A DNA stretch of 64,000 bases from positions 62,001 through 126,000 of the forward strand of contig CAYYPE010000002.1 of assembly GCA_964473465.1 (NCBI GenBank), read 5' to 3'. This document shows positions 53,525-63,000 of this stretch, in pieces (position 1 is the stretch's first letter; each line of letters begins with the position of its first letter). A program made the translations under genes and the position numbers. This DNA comes from CALHRB01 sp964473465 (GTDB lineage: Bacteria; Bacteroidota; Ignavibacteria; Kapaibacteriales; UBA2268). The notes under the pieces were generated by a model that was not told where the DNA came from, searched no databases, and worked only from the letters and a program-made list of their open reading frames with translations.

Positions 53525-54449
53525 TTTTGATTTAGAGATAAAGGAAAAGTTAATAGTAAGAATTCTTGATTTTCTAAGGATAAAAAATCAAAAATTCAGA
53601 AGATTTGTGGCTTTTATTGAATTATTACTACTCCGACTCGATAAAAATCATGTTTTTTTAGTATCTGCGGGAATATCATTTAACATATTGCTTTATTTAA
53701 TTCCACTATTTCTGGTTGCAGTATATGTTGTTAACTTAATATTCGGAACAAATACAATAAGCACAACACTCGAAGAAATGGCAGTGAAATTTCTTCCGCC
53801 TAATGAAAACACTGTTCAATTCATTCATTCAATCATCGAGGAGGTAAATTATATTTTCAGCAGAAGCTCTGTTGCTGGTTGGATTGGAATTTTTGGTTTA
53901 TTTTGGTTGTCTTCAGCACTTTTTGGGTCTCTTCGGGCGGCTTTAAATACCATTTTCGAAATTGAATCACCCTATTTATTTCTAATTTATAAACTAAAAG
54001 ATATACTTATAACATTAATACTTGCAGTGTTGATATTGATTTTGTCCTTTATTATCCCATTGATAAGTGTAGTTAGTTCATTTTTTGTGGATATTCTGCC
54101 TGATTTTTTGAAATGGCTTTTCAATGGCTTCAATCTGACAATAATATCACTGACATATTCATTCCTTCTATTTTATTTCATTTTTAGATTTGTTCCAAAC
54201 AAGAAACAATCGAATGAGGTAATAATGACAAGCACTTTTATGTGTATTATCCTTGTTGAGATTTCAAGGCACTTATTCGATTGGTATGTAACAACAGTTT
54301 CAAATTACGGAAGATTTTACGGAACCTACGCAATAATAATATCTATAGCAGTCTGGGTTTATTATTTTTCACTGATTATTTTGTTAACTGCTGAATTCAG
54401 CAAACTTTTTTTTGAAGTTCGAAACTATAAAAAGCAAAAAAAGAAATAA
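53508..54449 (+). CDS. YihY/BrkB family inner-membrane protein
   Basis: 313 residues with about six membrane segments. The family pattern is clear: LVSAGISFNILLYLIPLFL, GIFGLFWLSSALFGSLRAALN, a central long membrane pair, LLFYFIFRFVPNKK and YGTYAIIISIAVWVYY. The family was once called RNase BN in error; its role is unknown, with proposed involvement in envelope integrity. The ATG lies 17 bp inside uppP, so it is translated by coupling. Confidence 0.85.
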   Translation: MQEFSDFDLEIKEKLIVRILDFLRIKNQKFRRFVAFIELLLLRLDKNHVFLVSAGISFNILLYLIPLFLVAVYVVNLIFGTNTISTTLEEMAVKFLPPNENTVQFIHSIIEEVNYIFSRSSVAGWIGIFGLFWLSSALFGSLRAALNTIFEIESPYLFLIYKLKDILITLILAVLILILSFIIPLISVVSSFFVDILPDFLKWLFNGFNLTIISLTYSFLLFYFIFRFVPNKKQSNEVIMTSTFMCIILVEISRHLFDWYVTTVSNYGRFYGTYAIIISIAVWVYYFSLIILLTAEFSKLFFEVRNYKKQKKK

Positions 54450-54450
54450 A

Positions 54451-54488
54451 AAATCCGGTCAGTAGAAATTTACCGCCGGATTTATGTA
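54451..54488. terminator. Convergent terminator between yihY-like and lipoprotein genes
   Basis: AAATCCGG (54451-54458) pairs with CCGGATTT (54476-54483) across an 17-nt loop, with A/T-rich flanks on both sides. Confidence 0.6.
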
Positions 54489-54507
54489 TGATTTTTATAA
54501 TTGAAGC

Positions 54508-55527
54508 TTACTGGAATTTAATGCTATTTACACTCTTCTCGAAAATGGGTTTATAATCTTTTTCCTCGCCAGTGAACCAATTCATAGTAACTCTGAACAA
54601 ACGTTCCCCTTTAACGACATAATAAACCCTGCTGTTAACCCCACGAATAGGACTATAATTGAACACCATAGCTTTTTGTCCGGCCAGAGTTGACTGAGAA
54701 GGATTTGCGTTTCCGTGGTTTGGTTTCATTTGTTCGGCAATTTTATTCAAATCATTTTGCTTTGAGGCATCAATGATGTCCACTCTGATGTCGCAATCAG
54801 CCCTTCTTTCTCCAATATACTGGAAAGATTTAATAGCTCTGGGGATTCTCGGGAATTTAATGTCAAAATTATCAGGAACCATAATCGAAAATCCTTCACC
54901 CTGCTGTTTGACCAGATTTTGGGAAGGAGGAGGTAGTTCGATAACCTGTTTAATTGTATCCTGTTTGACCTCGGGTATTTCTGCTAATTTAACCGAAGCA
55001 AGAACTTCATCAAAAACATTTTTATAGCTTTCAAAAGTCTCTCCAAAAGCTTCAAATATAAGGACATTTACAATTTTGTTGTCCTTTGTTGCATAGTAGA
55101 TTTCACCCTGAAAAAGACCATCACCGAGCGGGAACTGATATTTTTGCTTAATTCCATCAACTCCGGCGATTTTTACATTCTGTGGTTTTGAATATATAGT
55201 ATCTTGAAAAAATTTCTTTGCAACTACGGAATCAAATGTTTTATCCCCTTCGAGTTTAACAGAGATAAAATCCATTCTGACAGCAGGCTCTCCTTCAGCT
55301 TCAAATGTTTTAAATCTTTTAATTGCATTTTGTGTTGTATAGATGATGAAACGTTCGCCCGGAAATCTTTGAACCACCCAGTTTTTGGGATATTTGACGG
55401 AGAATTTTGTTATTTGATCAGTATATGTTTCCCAACCATCAACAGGCATTATTTTCTTACCCTCACAGGAAATAAGGAACAGCATCACCATGACAGAGAT
55501 AAAAGCTACAAATATGTGTTTTTTCAT
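54508..55527 (-). CDS. Lipoprotein with two PsbP/Mog1-like domains
   Basis: 339 residues from the second ATG (55527), which has GGAG at better spacing than the ATG at 55530. A lipobox ends at LFLISC (Cys21). Two tandem domains of about 140 residues follow (GWETYTDQITKFSVKYPKNW, and GEGFSIMVPDNFDIKFPRIP), both with the ...F.V.YP..W... start of PsbP/Mog1/DUF1795-like folds. A proline-rich linker (ELPPPSQ) joins them. Location is probably the outer-membrane inner face or periplasm. Function unknown; the fold is a scaffold for protein binding. Confidence 0.65.
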   Translation of the reverse strand: MKKHIFVAFISVMVMLFLISCEGKKIMPVDGWETYTDQITKFSVKYPKNWVVQRFPGERFIIYTTQNAIKRFKTFEAEGEPAVRMDFISVKLEGDKTFDSVVAKKFFQDTIYSKPQNVKIAGVDGIKQKYQFPLGDGLFQGEIYYATKDNKIVNVLIFEAFGETFESYKNVFDEVLASVKLAEIPEVKQDTIKQVIELPPPSQNLVKQQGEGFSIMVPDNFDIKFPRIPRAIKSFQYIGERRADCDIRVDIIDASKQNDLNKIAEQMKPNHGNANPSQSTLAGQKAMVFNYSPIRGVNSRVYYVVKGERLFRVTMNWFTGEEKDYKPIFEKSVNSIKFQ

Positions 55528-55609
55528 CATTACTCCATTTGAATTAATATAAACTGTATTTTATACAAATATAATTATAAGAAGTTTATTTTGTGTTAAA
55601 GAAATTAAA

Positions 55610-56182
55610 TTAATCCAAAATCCATTCTACTCCAAGAAATGGATTTCCTAAACCTATTACAATACGGCTTGGGTCAATGTTGTATTGAAAAAATTGCATA
55701 CCACCGAAAATTGCTATATTTTTACTTTTGGTGGGATACCACTGTCCTCCGAGCTGGATTTGTAGTGATGTATTGGTAGCTGTTTTTACTTCTTCCTTTC
55801 CGGTTATTTGGTTAAAACGGCGTTCCGGCACAGATGAAACATTGAAAAGCACCATAGCAAAAGGAGTAAGTGATTTAATCCTATCAAAATAGTATTTCAT
55901 ATAAGGAGCAAAAACAAGATATGTTGCAGCTGCCAGAATATTGGTGCCACCATCATATACAAAGCCAACCTGCGAGCCGATATGTATATTTGGTGTTACA
56001 GTAAAGAATACATGACCACCAAGCAATAAATCACCAGCCACCAGAGGTGTTCCCCTCAAAGAAAAGCCAAGACCAAGATTCTGCTGAAATGATAAACCCT
56101 CTTCGTCCTGGGCAAAAATGTTAGTGGATGAAATAAAAAGAGTAAGAATAAGACTGAATAAAAATAGTTTTGAAATTTTCAT
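55610..56182 (-). CDS. Small outer-membrane beta-barrel protein
   Basis: 190 residues. Signal peptide to about residue 24 (TNIFAQ), then eight or so amphipathic strands with turns, ending FLGVEWILD. No cofactor motif. FSLRGTPLVAGDLLLGGHVFF and KYYFDRIKSLTPFAM resemble the OmpW/PorT-like small barrel style of Bacteroidota, but I could not place it in a family. GGAG upstream fixes the start. It is 79 bp after the end of the lipoprotein gene reading direction, so the two may be one unit. Confidence 0.7.
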   Translation of the reverse strand: MKISKLFLFSLILTLFISSTNIFAQDEEGLSFQQNLGLGFSLRGTPLVAGDLLLGGHVFFTVTPNIHIGSQVGFVYDGGTNILAAATYLVFAPYMKYYFDRIKSLTPFAMVLFNVSSVPERRFNQITGKEEVKTATNTSLQIQLGGQWYPTKSKNIAIFGGMQFFQYNIDPSRIVIGLGNPFLGVEWILD

Positions 56183-56275
56183 AAATTCTCCATAAAATTA
56201 ATTAAATAATAGTGAATTTAAAAAAAACAATATATAACAAAAGAAGTATTTTTCAAACAGAAAATGATTTAATGC

Positions 56276-56875
56276 TTAAATAATTATTTCTCCTGAGGCT
56301 ATTTTACCTATGATTGAAGGGTAAAGCAAGTGTTCCTGTTCGAGAACCCTTGCAGCAAGTGTCTCAGGTGTATCATCGGGAAGGACAGGAACTTTTGCCT
56401 GCCCAAGTATCCTCCCGTGGTCATATACTTCATCCACAATATGAACAGTGCAACCGCTTTCTTTTTCTTTGTTCTTAATAACAGCTTCGTGAACAAACCT
56501 GCCATACATACCTTCGCCGCCGTATTTGGGTAGCAGGGCGGGATGGATATTCAGGATTTTCCCCTTAAATCTTTGGATTACTTTATTACCAAGTTTTTTC
56601 ATATACCCTGCTAATATCACAAGGTCAACTTCATATTTCTCAAGGACATCAATAATTGCTTTGTCAAGAGAATCAGGGTCAGGGTATTTTTTTTGGCTTA
56701 TATGATAGGAAGGAATACCCTCATTTTTGGCTCGTTCGAGAGCCATAGAATTAGAATTGTTTGAAATTACAACAACTGGCATAGCATTAATCTTTCCTGA
56801 TTTACATGCATCTATTATTGACTGCATGTTACTTCCACCATGTGAAGCAAGAAAACCAAGTTTTAATTTATTCAT
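56276..56875 (-). CDS. purN: Phosphoribosylglycinamide formyltransferase (GAR transformylase)
   Basis: 199 residues, full length. The catalytic N-x-H is in KILNIHPALLP, the assisting Asp lies in CTVHIVDEVYDHGRIL, and LASHGGSNMQSIIDACK forms the nucleotide-binding start. It transfers a formyl group from 10-formyl-tetrahydrofolate to GAR in purine synthesis. No other pur gene is adjacent. The gene is divergent from polA across 100 bp that must hold both promoters. Confidence 0.93.
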   Translation of the reverse strand: MNKLKLGFLASHGGSNMQSIIDACKSGKINAMPVVVISNNSNSMALERAKNEGIPSYHISQKKYPDPDSLDKAIIDVLEKYEVDLVILAGYMKKLGNKVIQRFKGKILNIHPALLPKYGGEGMYGRFVHEAVIKNKEKESGCTVHIVDEVYDHGRILGQAKVPVLPDDTPETLAARVLEQEHLLYPSIIGKIASGEIII

Positions 56876-56975
56876 AAGTATTTTTCAAATGAAAAAAACA
56901 AAACTGCGAAATATTCACATTTTTTCAATAATTTTTCATAATTATTTTTCTTTAAACAAAAATTTTTTTAAAAAA

Positions 56976-59843
56976 ATGGCGAGAATATATTTAGTTGACG
57001 GGATGTCTCTGGTTTTCAGGGCTTATCATGCTATGCAGAGAACCAATCTACGTTCACCTTCGGGCGAACCAACTTTTGCCCTTTTCGGTTTTACAAATAT
57101 TCTGACCTCCTTGCTCGAAAAAGAGAAACCAGAATATTTGGCAGTTGTTTTCGATACTGCAGAACCAACTTTCAGGCATGAGTTATTCGATGACTATAAA
57201 GCAAACAGAGATGCCTTCCCTGATGACCTTGCCCCTCAACTACCAAAAATTAAGGAACTTCTCGATGCCTTAAATATTCCACGAATTGAACTTGATGGTT
57301 ACGAAGCTGACGACATAATCGGAACAATCTCCGTAAAAGAAGCAGCCAACGGGAATGAAATAATCTGCCTGACTAATGATAAAGATTATTATCAACTTGT
57401 TAATGAAAGGATTAAAATTTACAAACCCTCAAGGTTAAGCAACGAGGATTTTGACATAGTTACAACAGAGCAGGTTTTCAATAAATTTGGTGTTCCTCCC
57501 GAAAAAGTTATTGATGTTCTGGCTATTATCGGTGATTCAGTTGATAATGTTCCCGGGGTGAAAGGCGTCGGGGAAAAAACTGCTATTCCTCTTATTCAGA
57601 AATTCGGCTCACTCGAATCACTCTATGAAAATATTGATGCTATTGAAAAAGAATCAGTTAGAAAAAAATTTGAAGAAAATAAACAAAATGCATTCCTCTC
57701 AAAAGAATTAGTTACAATTGACACAAATGTGCCTATTGAATTTAACCTTGAGAACTTTGCTATCAAGCCCCCAGATTTTGATAAACTTGATAAATTTTTT
57801 GCTAATGCTGGTTTTAATACATTAAGGAAACGCTGGTTGGAGAAAAAAGGCGATTTCAGTTCAACTGCTGAACAGCAAAATGTTAGTTCAGATGTTGAAT
57901 CTCAGGTTGATAAAAATATCATTGATGAAGAAGGAATTAGCATAACCACCGTTTTTCAAACCATTAAAGATATTGATGTCAATTATCATTTGATAAATAC
58001 CGGTGAACAGTTTCTTAAACTCTTAACTAAGTTAAAAAAAGTTGAAGAATTTGCAATCGACCTTGAAACCGATTCTCTAAACAGAGATACTTGCAAAATA
58101 GTTGGTATAGCAATAAGCTTTATTGAAAATGAGGCATATTATATTGCAGTAGAAGATGATTTTGACGACGGTCAAGTAAAATATTCCGGGGACAGTCTTT
58201 TTGATATGCCAGAGAGTATTCCTGATATAACAAATAATACACTATCATTAACTTATGTTATTAATCATCTTAAAAATGTTTTGACAAATCCGCTTATCAG
58301 AAAAATAGGTCAGAACATAAAATTCGATGCATATATCCTTAACCGCTATGGAATTGAATTATCGCCCATAACATTCGATACAATGCTCGCCTCCTATGTT
58401 ATCAATCCTGATGACAGACATAATCTCGATGCTATATCAAAGAAATGGTTGAATTATATTCCAATACCAATAACTCAGTTGATTGGTGAAAAGAAATCAA
58501 AACAAATTTCAATGAAGGATGTCCCGCTTGATGAGATAAGCGTTTACGCCTGCGAAGATGCTGACCTTGCACTTAAGCTAAAAAATGTGCTCGACAAAAA
58601 GTTAAAAGATGAAAAGTTAGAAAAACTTGCTTATGAAATCGAATTTCCAATGATTGAAGTTCTCATAAAAGTTGAATCGAATGGAGTTGCTATTGATTCC
58701 GATGCATTAGCAGAAATTTCAACTTACCTGACCCGGCAAGCTGAAATATTGACCGAAAAAATTTACGAAGAAGCCGGAACAACTTTTAATATTGATTCAC
58801 CAAAACAACTATCTTTCATATTGTTCGAGAAACTTCAAATCCCATCAATAACAAAAACCAAGACCGGTTTCAGCACTGATGTTCAGGTTCTTAGTCAGTT
58901 AGCACCATATCATCCAATTGCACAGCATATTCTGGATTATCGCCAGCTTGTAAAACTCAAAAATACTTATGTTGACACTTTGCCGAAATTAGTAAATCCA
59001 AAAACGGGAAGAATTCATACAACCTACAATCAAACTGTAGCAAGCACAGGAAGGCTTTCCTCGACTGACCCAAACTTGCAGAATATTCCAATTCGGACAG
59101 AATTCGGGAAAGAAGTCAGAAAAGCTTTCGTTCCCCAATTCAAAGACAGGTTAATTTTTGCTGCCGATTACTCCCAGATAGAGCTCAGAATAATGGCTTA
59201 TTATAGCGAAGACAGACAACTGATTGAAGCATTCAAAAACGGGCTTGATATTCATGCATCTACTGCAGCTATACTTTTTAACAAACCTATTAATGAAGTA
59301 ACTTCAGATATGCGGAGAATTGCAAAGACTGTAAATTTTGGTATTATGTATGGACTTGGTAGCTATGGTCTTTCCCAGAGAATTGGACTGAGTAAAAAGG
59401 ACGCTCAGAGCATCATAGATAATTACTTCAAGAGCTATCCCGGTATAAAAAAATACATGGATATGACAATCAAATCAGCACAGGAAAAGGGTTATGCAGA
59501 AACCCTTTGTGGCAGGAGACGTTATTTTGAGCAAATCAATAGTCAGAACAGGATGCTTAGAACTGCCGCTGAGCGTGCTGCCATCAACATGCCTATTCAG
59601 GGAACTGCTTCCGATATGATGAAAATTGCAATGATAAATATTCATAACGAAATGAAAAAACAAAAACTAAAATCAATGATGATAATGCAGGTTCATGATG
59701 AACTCGTTTTTGAAGTAATTCGGGAAGAATCCGATGATTTGAAAAGCCTTGTTGTTGAATTGATGGAATCTGCCTTGCCTTTGGGTGATGTGCCTGTTGT
59801 TGTAGATAGTGGATTTGGAGAAAATTGGCTTGAAACTAAATAG
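56976..59843 (+). CDS. polA: DNA polymerase I
   Basis: 955 residues from the ATG at 56976; a longer open frame extends back into purN but the family N-terminus begins at MARIYLVDGMSLVFRAYHAM. Domain order: 5'-3' exonuclease (1 to about 300, with VFDTAEPTFRHELFDDYKANR and the helix-hairpin-helix GVKGVGEKTA), 3'-5' proofreading exonuclease with intact Asp362/Glu364 (DLETD) and Asp in NIKFDAY and ACEDADLAL, and A-family polymerase (motif A DYSQIELR with Asp731, the RRIAKTVNFGIMYG O-helix, motif C VHDELVFE with Asp908). It should be fully functional in repair and Okazaki-fragment processing. Confidence 0.95.
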   Translation: MARIYLVDGMSLVFRAYHAMQRTNLRSPSGEPTFALFGFTNILTSLLEKEKPEYLAVVFDTAEPTFRHELFDDYKANRDAFPDDLAPQLPKIKELLDALNIPRIELDGYEADDIIGTISVKEAANGNEIICLTNDKDYYQLVNERIKIYKPSRLSNEDFDIVTTEQVFNKFGVPPEKVIDVLAIIGDSVDNVPGVKGVGEKTAIPLIQKFGSLESLYENIDAIEKESVRKKFEENKQNAFLSKELVTIDTNVPIEFNLENFAIKPPDFDKLDKFFANAGFNTLRKRWLEKKGDFSSTAEQQNVSSDVESQVDKNIIDEEGISITTVFQTIKDIDVNYHLINTGEQFLKLLTKLKKVEEFAIDLETDSLNRDTCKIVGIAISFIENEAYYIAVEDDFDDGQVKYSGDSLFDMPESIPDITNNTLSLTYVINHLKNVLTNPLIRKIGQNIKFDAYILNRYGIELSPITFDTMLASYVINPDDRHNLDAISKKWLNYIPIPITQLIGEKKSKQISMKDVPLDEISVYACEDADLALKLKNVLDKKLKDEKLEKLAYEIEFPMIEVLIKVESNGVAIDSDALAEISTYLTRQAEILTEKIYEEAGTTFNIDSPKQLSFILFEKLQIPSITKTKTGFSTDVQVLSQLAPYHPIAQHILDYRQLVKLKNTYVDTLPKLVNPKTGRIHTTYNQTVASTGRLSSTDPNLQNIPIRTEFGKEVRKAFVPQFKDRLIFAADYSQIELRIMAYYSEDRQLIEAFKNGLDIHASTAAILFNKPINEVTSDMRRIAKTVNFGIMYGLGSYGLSQRIGLSKKDAQSIIDNYFKSYPGIKKYMDMTIKSAQEKGYAETLCGRRRYFEQINSQNRMLRTAAERAAINMPIQGTASDMMKIAMINIHNEMKKQKLKSMMIMQVHDELVFEVIREESDDLKSLVVELMESALPLGDVPVVVDSGFGENWLETK

Positions 59844-60090
59844 TTATTATATTGGCATAATTTTTTATGGTTTATTAATGTTTCTTATTAAGAAATATTA
59901 GTATTTAAATAATTTTTTTTACAATTTTTAGTAAGAAATTATGTCAATAATCCGTAATTTAAATTTTTTAAAACTGAAAGGAAAGCTATAGACACACTGC
60001 TTCTTTTTTTTATGTTGTTTAGTTAAAGTATTTTTATTGTATTATGTTATAAAATACAGATTTTGTTTTAATTATCTGGGTTCTTAAATT

Positions 60091-63000
60091 TTGCAAAGCA
60101 GTGTTAAAAAAATAGTTTTTCTTTTTTTTATTGTATTTTTGTTTTATTCGAAACAGGATATAATTGCAGCAAATCCTGATTATTTCATAAGCAAAAATTA
60201 CATTTACCTTAACACTTTACAACTTTCTTTTTTTCATAAAATCTTTCTGATGAACTCTCCTTTATGGGTTTTTATTAATTTTCAAACACCCATAATTGAG
60301 CAGGACAGCTTGCAGGAGAGAGTAAACAGAACAACCCCCTTCAAGCCTTATGATGAGAAAATATATGTTCCTTACAGAGTTCTTGAGAGAAGTGAAATAA
60401 ATGTTTTAAGAAAAAAATATCCCCCTGAAGGTCTTTATAAATATATTGATATTGATTCAAATGGGAACACAGTCAGGTTCAGAACAGAATTTGATGATAA
60501 TACTTTGAGTTACCCATACGATATTGAGCTTGATGATTACCTTGAAATCAGAAAGAAACAGATAGTAAATAACTACTGGGATTCACTTGGGACAAGCTAT
60601 GATCTTTCGAAAGCCCTGTCAGGTGGCGATCTGGCAAGGATGATCAGTCAGGCAACCGGCTTAACAATTCCGATACCTCCAAATCCTCTAAGTGGCATAT
60701 TTGGTAAGCCGGAGATAAATATTAACGTTAGTGGTGAGGTAAATCTGAGGTTGGGCTGGAGATGGGATTCTCAAAATCTTGGAACTGTTTCAGCATTTGG
60801 ACAGACTCAATCTTCGCCTGTATTCAATCAGGATATCAGGGTAAACGTAACAGGTGGTATCGGGGATAAATTAAAATTAGGCACAGATTGGAACACACGC
60901 AGACAATTTGAATATGATAACAAATTCAAAATCGGATACGAAGGCGAAGATGACGAAATTATAAAATTAATCGAAGTTGGAAATGTATCGCTGCCAACTA
61001 CTTCAACCCTTATAGGTGGCGGACAGGCTCTTTTCGGGGCAAGGGCAGATTTTCAGTTTGGTCCACTATATCTTAAAACTATAGCCTCGCAAAGAAGAGG
61101 CGAAAGAAAGTTCGTCGAAGCTCGTGGAGGAGTAAGCAAGCAAACTTTCTCGATAAGGGCTTATGATTACTCTAAGAATCATTTTTTTGTTGACACTGTA
61201 TATAAAGCTATTTATAGAGATTATTTTGCAAATACTACTCCTGTAATTCCCGCTTCCGCAAATGAACACAGAATAAAAAGAATTGAAGTATGGGAATCCA
61301 CAAATCAAACTACTGATGGACCTTATGCATCTTGGGTTGTGGCTTACTCTGACCTTGAACCACTGCCCAAGGGACAGTTATATCCACCAATGATGAAAAT
61401 AACTCCTATCAAAACGGGTGAAGTTGAACGCGGTATCTTTATGCGGCTTGATTCTTCAAGGTATAGAATAGATTATAACCTTGGCACTCTTACAATTCTT
61501 AATTTACGTGTTGACAGATATTATGCTGTAGCCTATCGAACCGAAGGAGCAACTCCTGACACATCAGATGATAAATATCATGGCACTTTATCAACCTTTG
61601 TCAGCGAAAAGGATACTTTAATACTAAAACTATTATACCGCCCGAATCTTCTTCCAAATTATAAGACGCTCTGGTCAAGGCAGATGAAAAATAAATATTC
61701 CATCAACGCCTCCAATGTCAATATTAATGATACAAAAATCGGGATATGGTATTATAATCAAAACAACGATTCTACTGATGTTCTGCAGGGTGCCCCGGAC
61801 AAGTTGGTCTCGATTATGAAAGTTGATCAGGTTAATAATTCAACAGGCACTCCGCAACCGGACGGTTTGTTCGACTTAAGACCTCCATTTTTCGACCCAC
61901 AATACGGTGAAATAACATTTCCGAGCCTTGAGCCTTTCCGTGAGGGTTTAAGAGATTATTTCAGAAAGCTTGGAACTCCTCAACTTGCTGAGCAATATGT
62001 CTATCCTCAGGTTTATGATACAACCTATGATGTCGCTCGAAGGGCTACTGACAAAGATAGATTTGTTATATCGGGCGAGGTTACGGGCCGTCAGACAGAC
62101 AGAATATCGCTTGGAGCTTTCAATATGCCTCAGGGAAGCGTCCGAGTTACTCTTGACGGCGTTCCATTAAGAGAATATGAAGATTATGTAGTTGACTATT
62201 ATTCCGGAACTCTTACTTTACGAAATCAAAGAGCTTCACTCCCGAATGCAAATTTGCGGATTGAATACGAAGCTAATGATATATTCAATATTTCTACCCG
62301 AACCCTACTCGGCATGAGGGCTGATTATCAGCTGTTCCGCTCACGATCTGTGGATGCTGCTCTGGGTGGAACTTTTATGTTTTATAATCAATCTGCTTTG
62401 ATTGACAGAGTCCGTCTTGGCGAAGAACCTGTCTCCAACTCAATGTTCGGGTTCGATGCAAAACTGAACTGGGATGCACCATTTCTGACGAAAATGCTTG
62501 ATGCACTTCCGTTTTATGATACAAAAGCCCAATCCTCATTCAATGCCCGCGGAGAATGGGCAATGATTCTGCCTGAACCGAACAAAAGAAGGTCCGAAGT
62601 GACAACAGATTACAACGAGCCAGTGGTTTATATTGATGATTTCGAAGGAGCCCAAAGGTATATATCCCTTAGTCTTTCACCGAGTCAATGGATTCACTCC
62701 TCCCAACCGCAGGATTCTTCGATAGCAGAATCTGATTCATCAAGAGCATTATATCGTGGCAAAATTTTCTGGTACCAGAGATTTTTACCCCACGTTCCGA
62801 TTAGGGATGTATATCCAAAAAAACAATTCATTCAGGGCAGAGCAAATTTAAGCCCTCTCTATATTGTATTTAATCCCTACGAAAGAGGCATATATAACAA
62901 AAATACTGATTTTCGTGATACATTGAATCCAGAATTTAAGCCAGACAGTGCCCAAATATTTTTCAACAACAATACAGAGAAAATCTGGGGTGGATTTCAA

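Noticed and set aside
56727..56975. N-terminal extension of the polA frame into purN
   Set aside because: The family start is MARIYLVDGMSLV at 56976; the extension overlaps the purN coding sequence and lacks a ribosome site.
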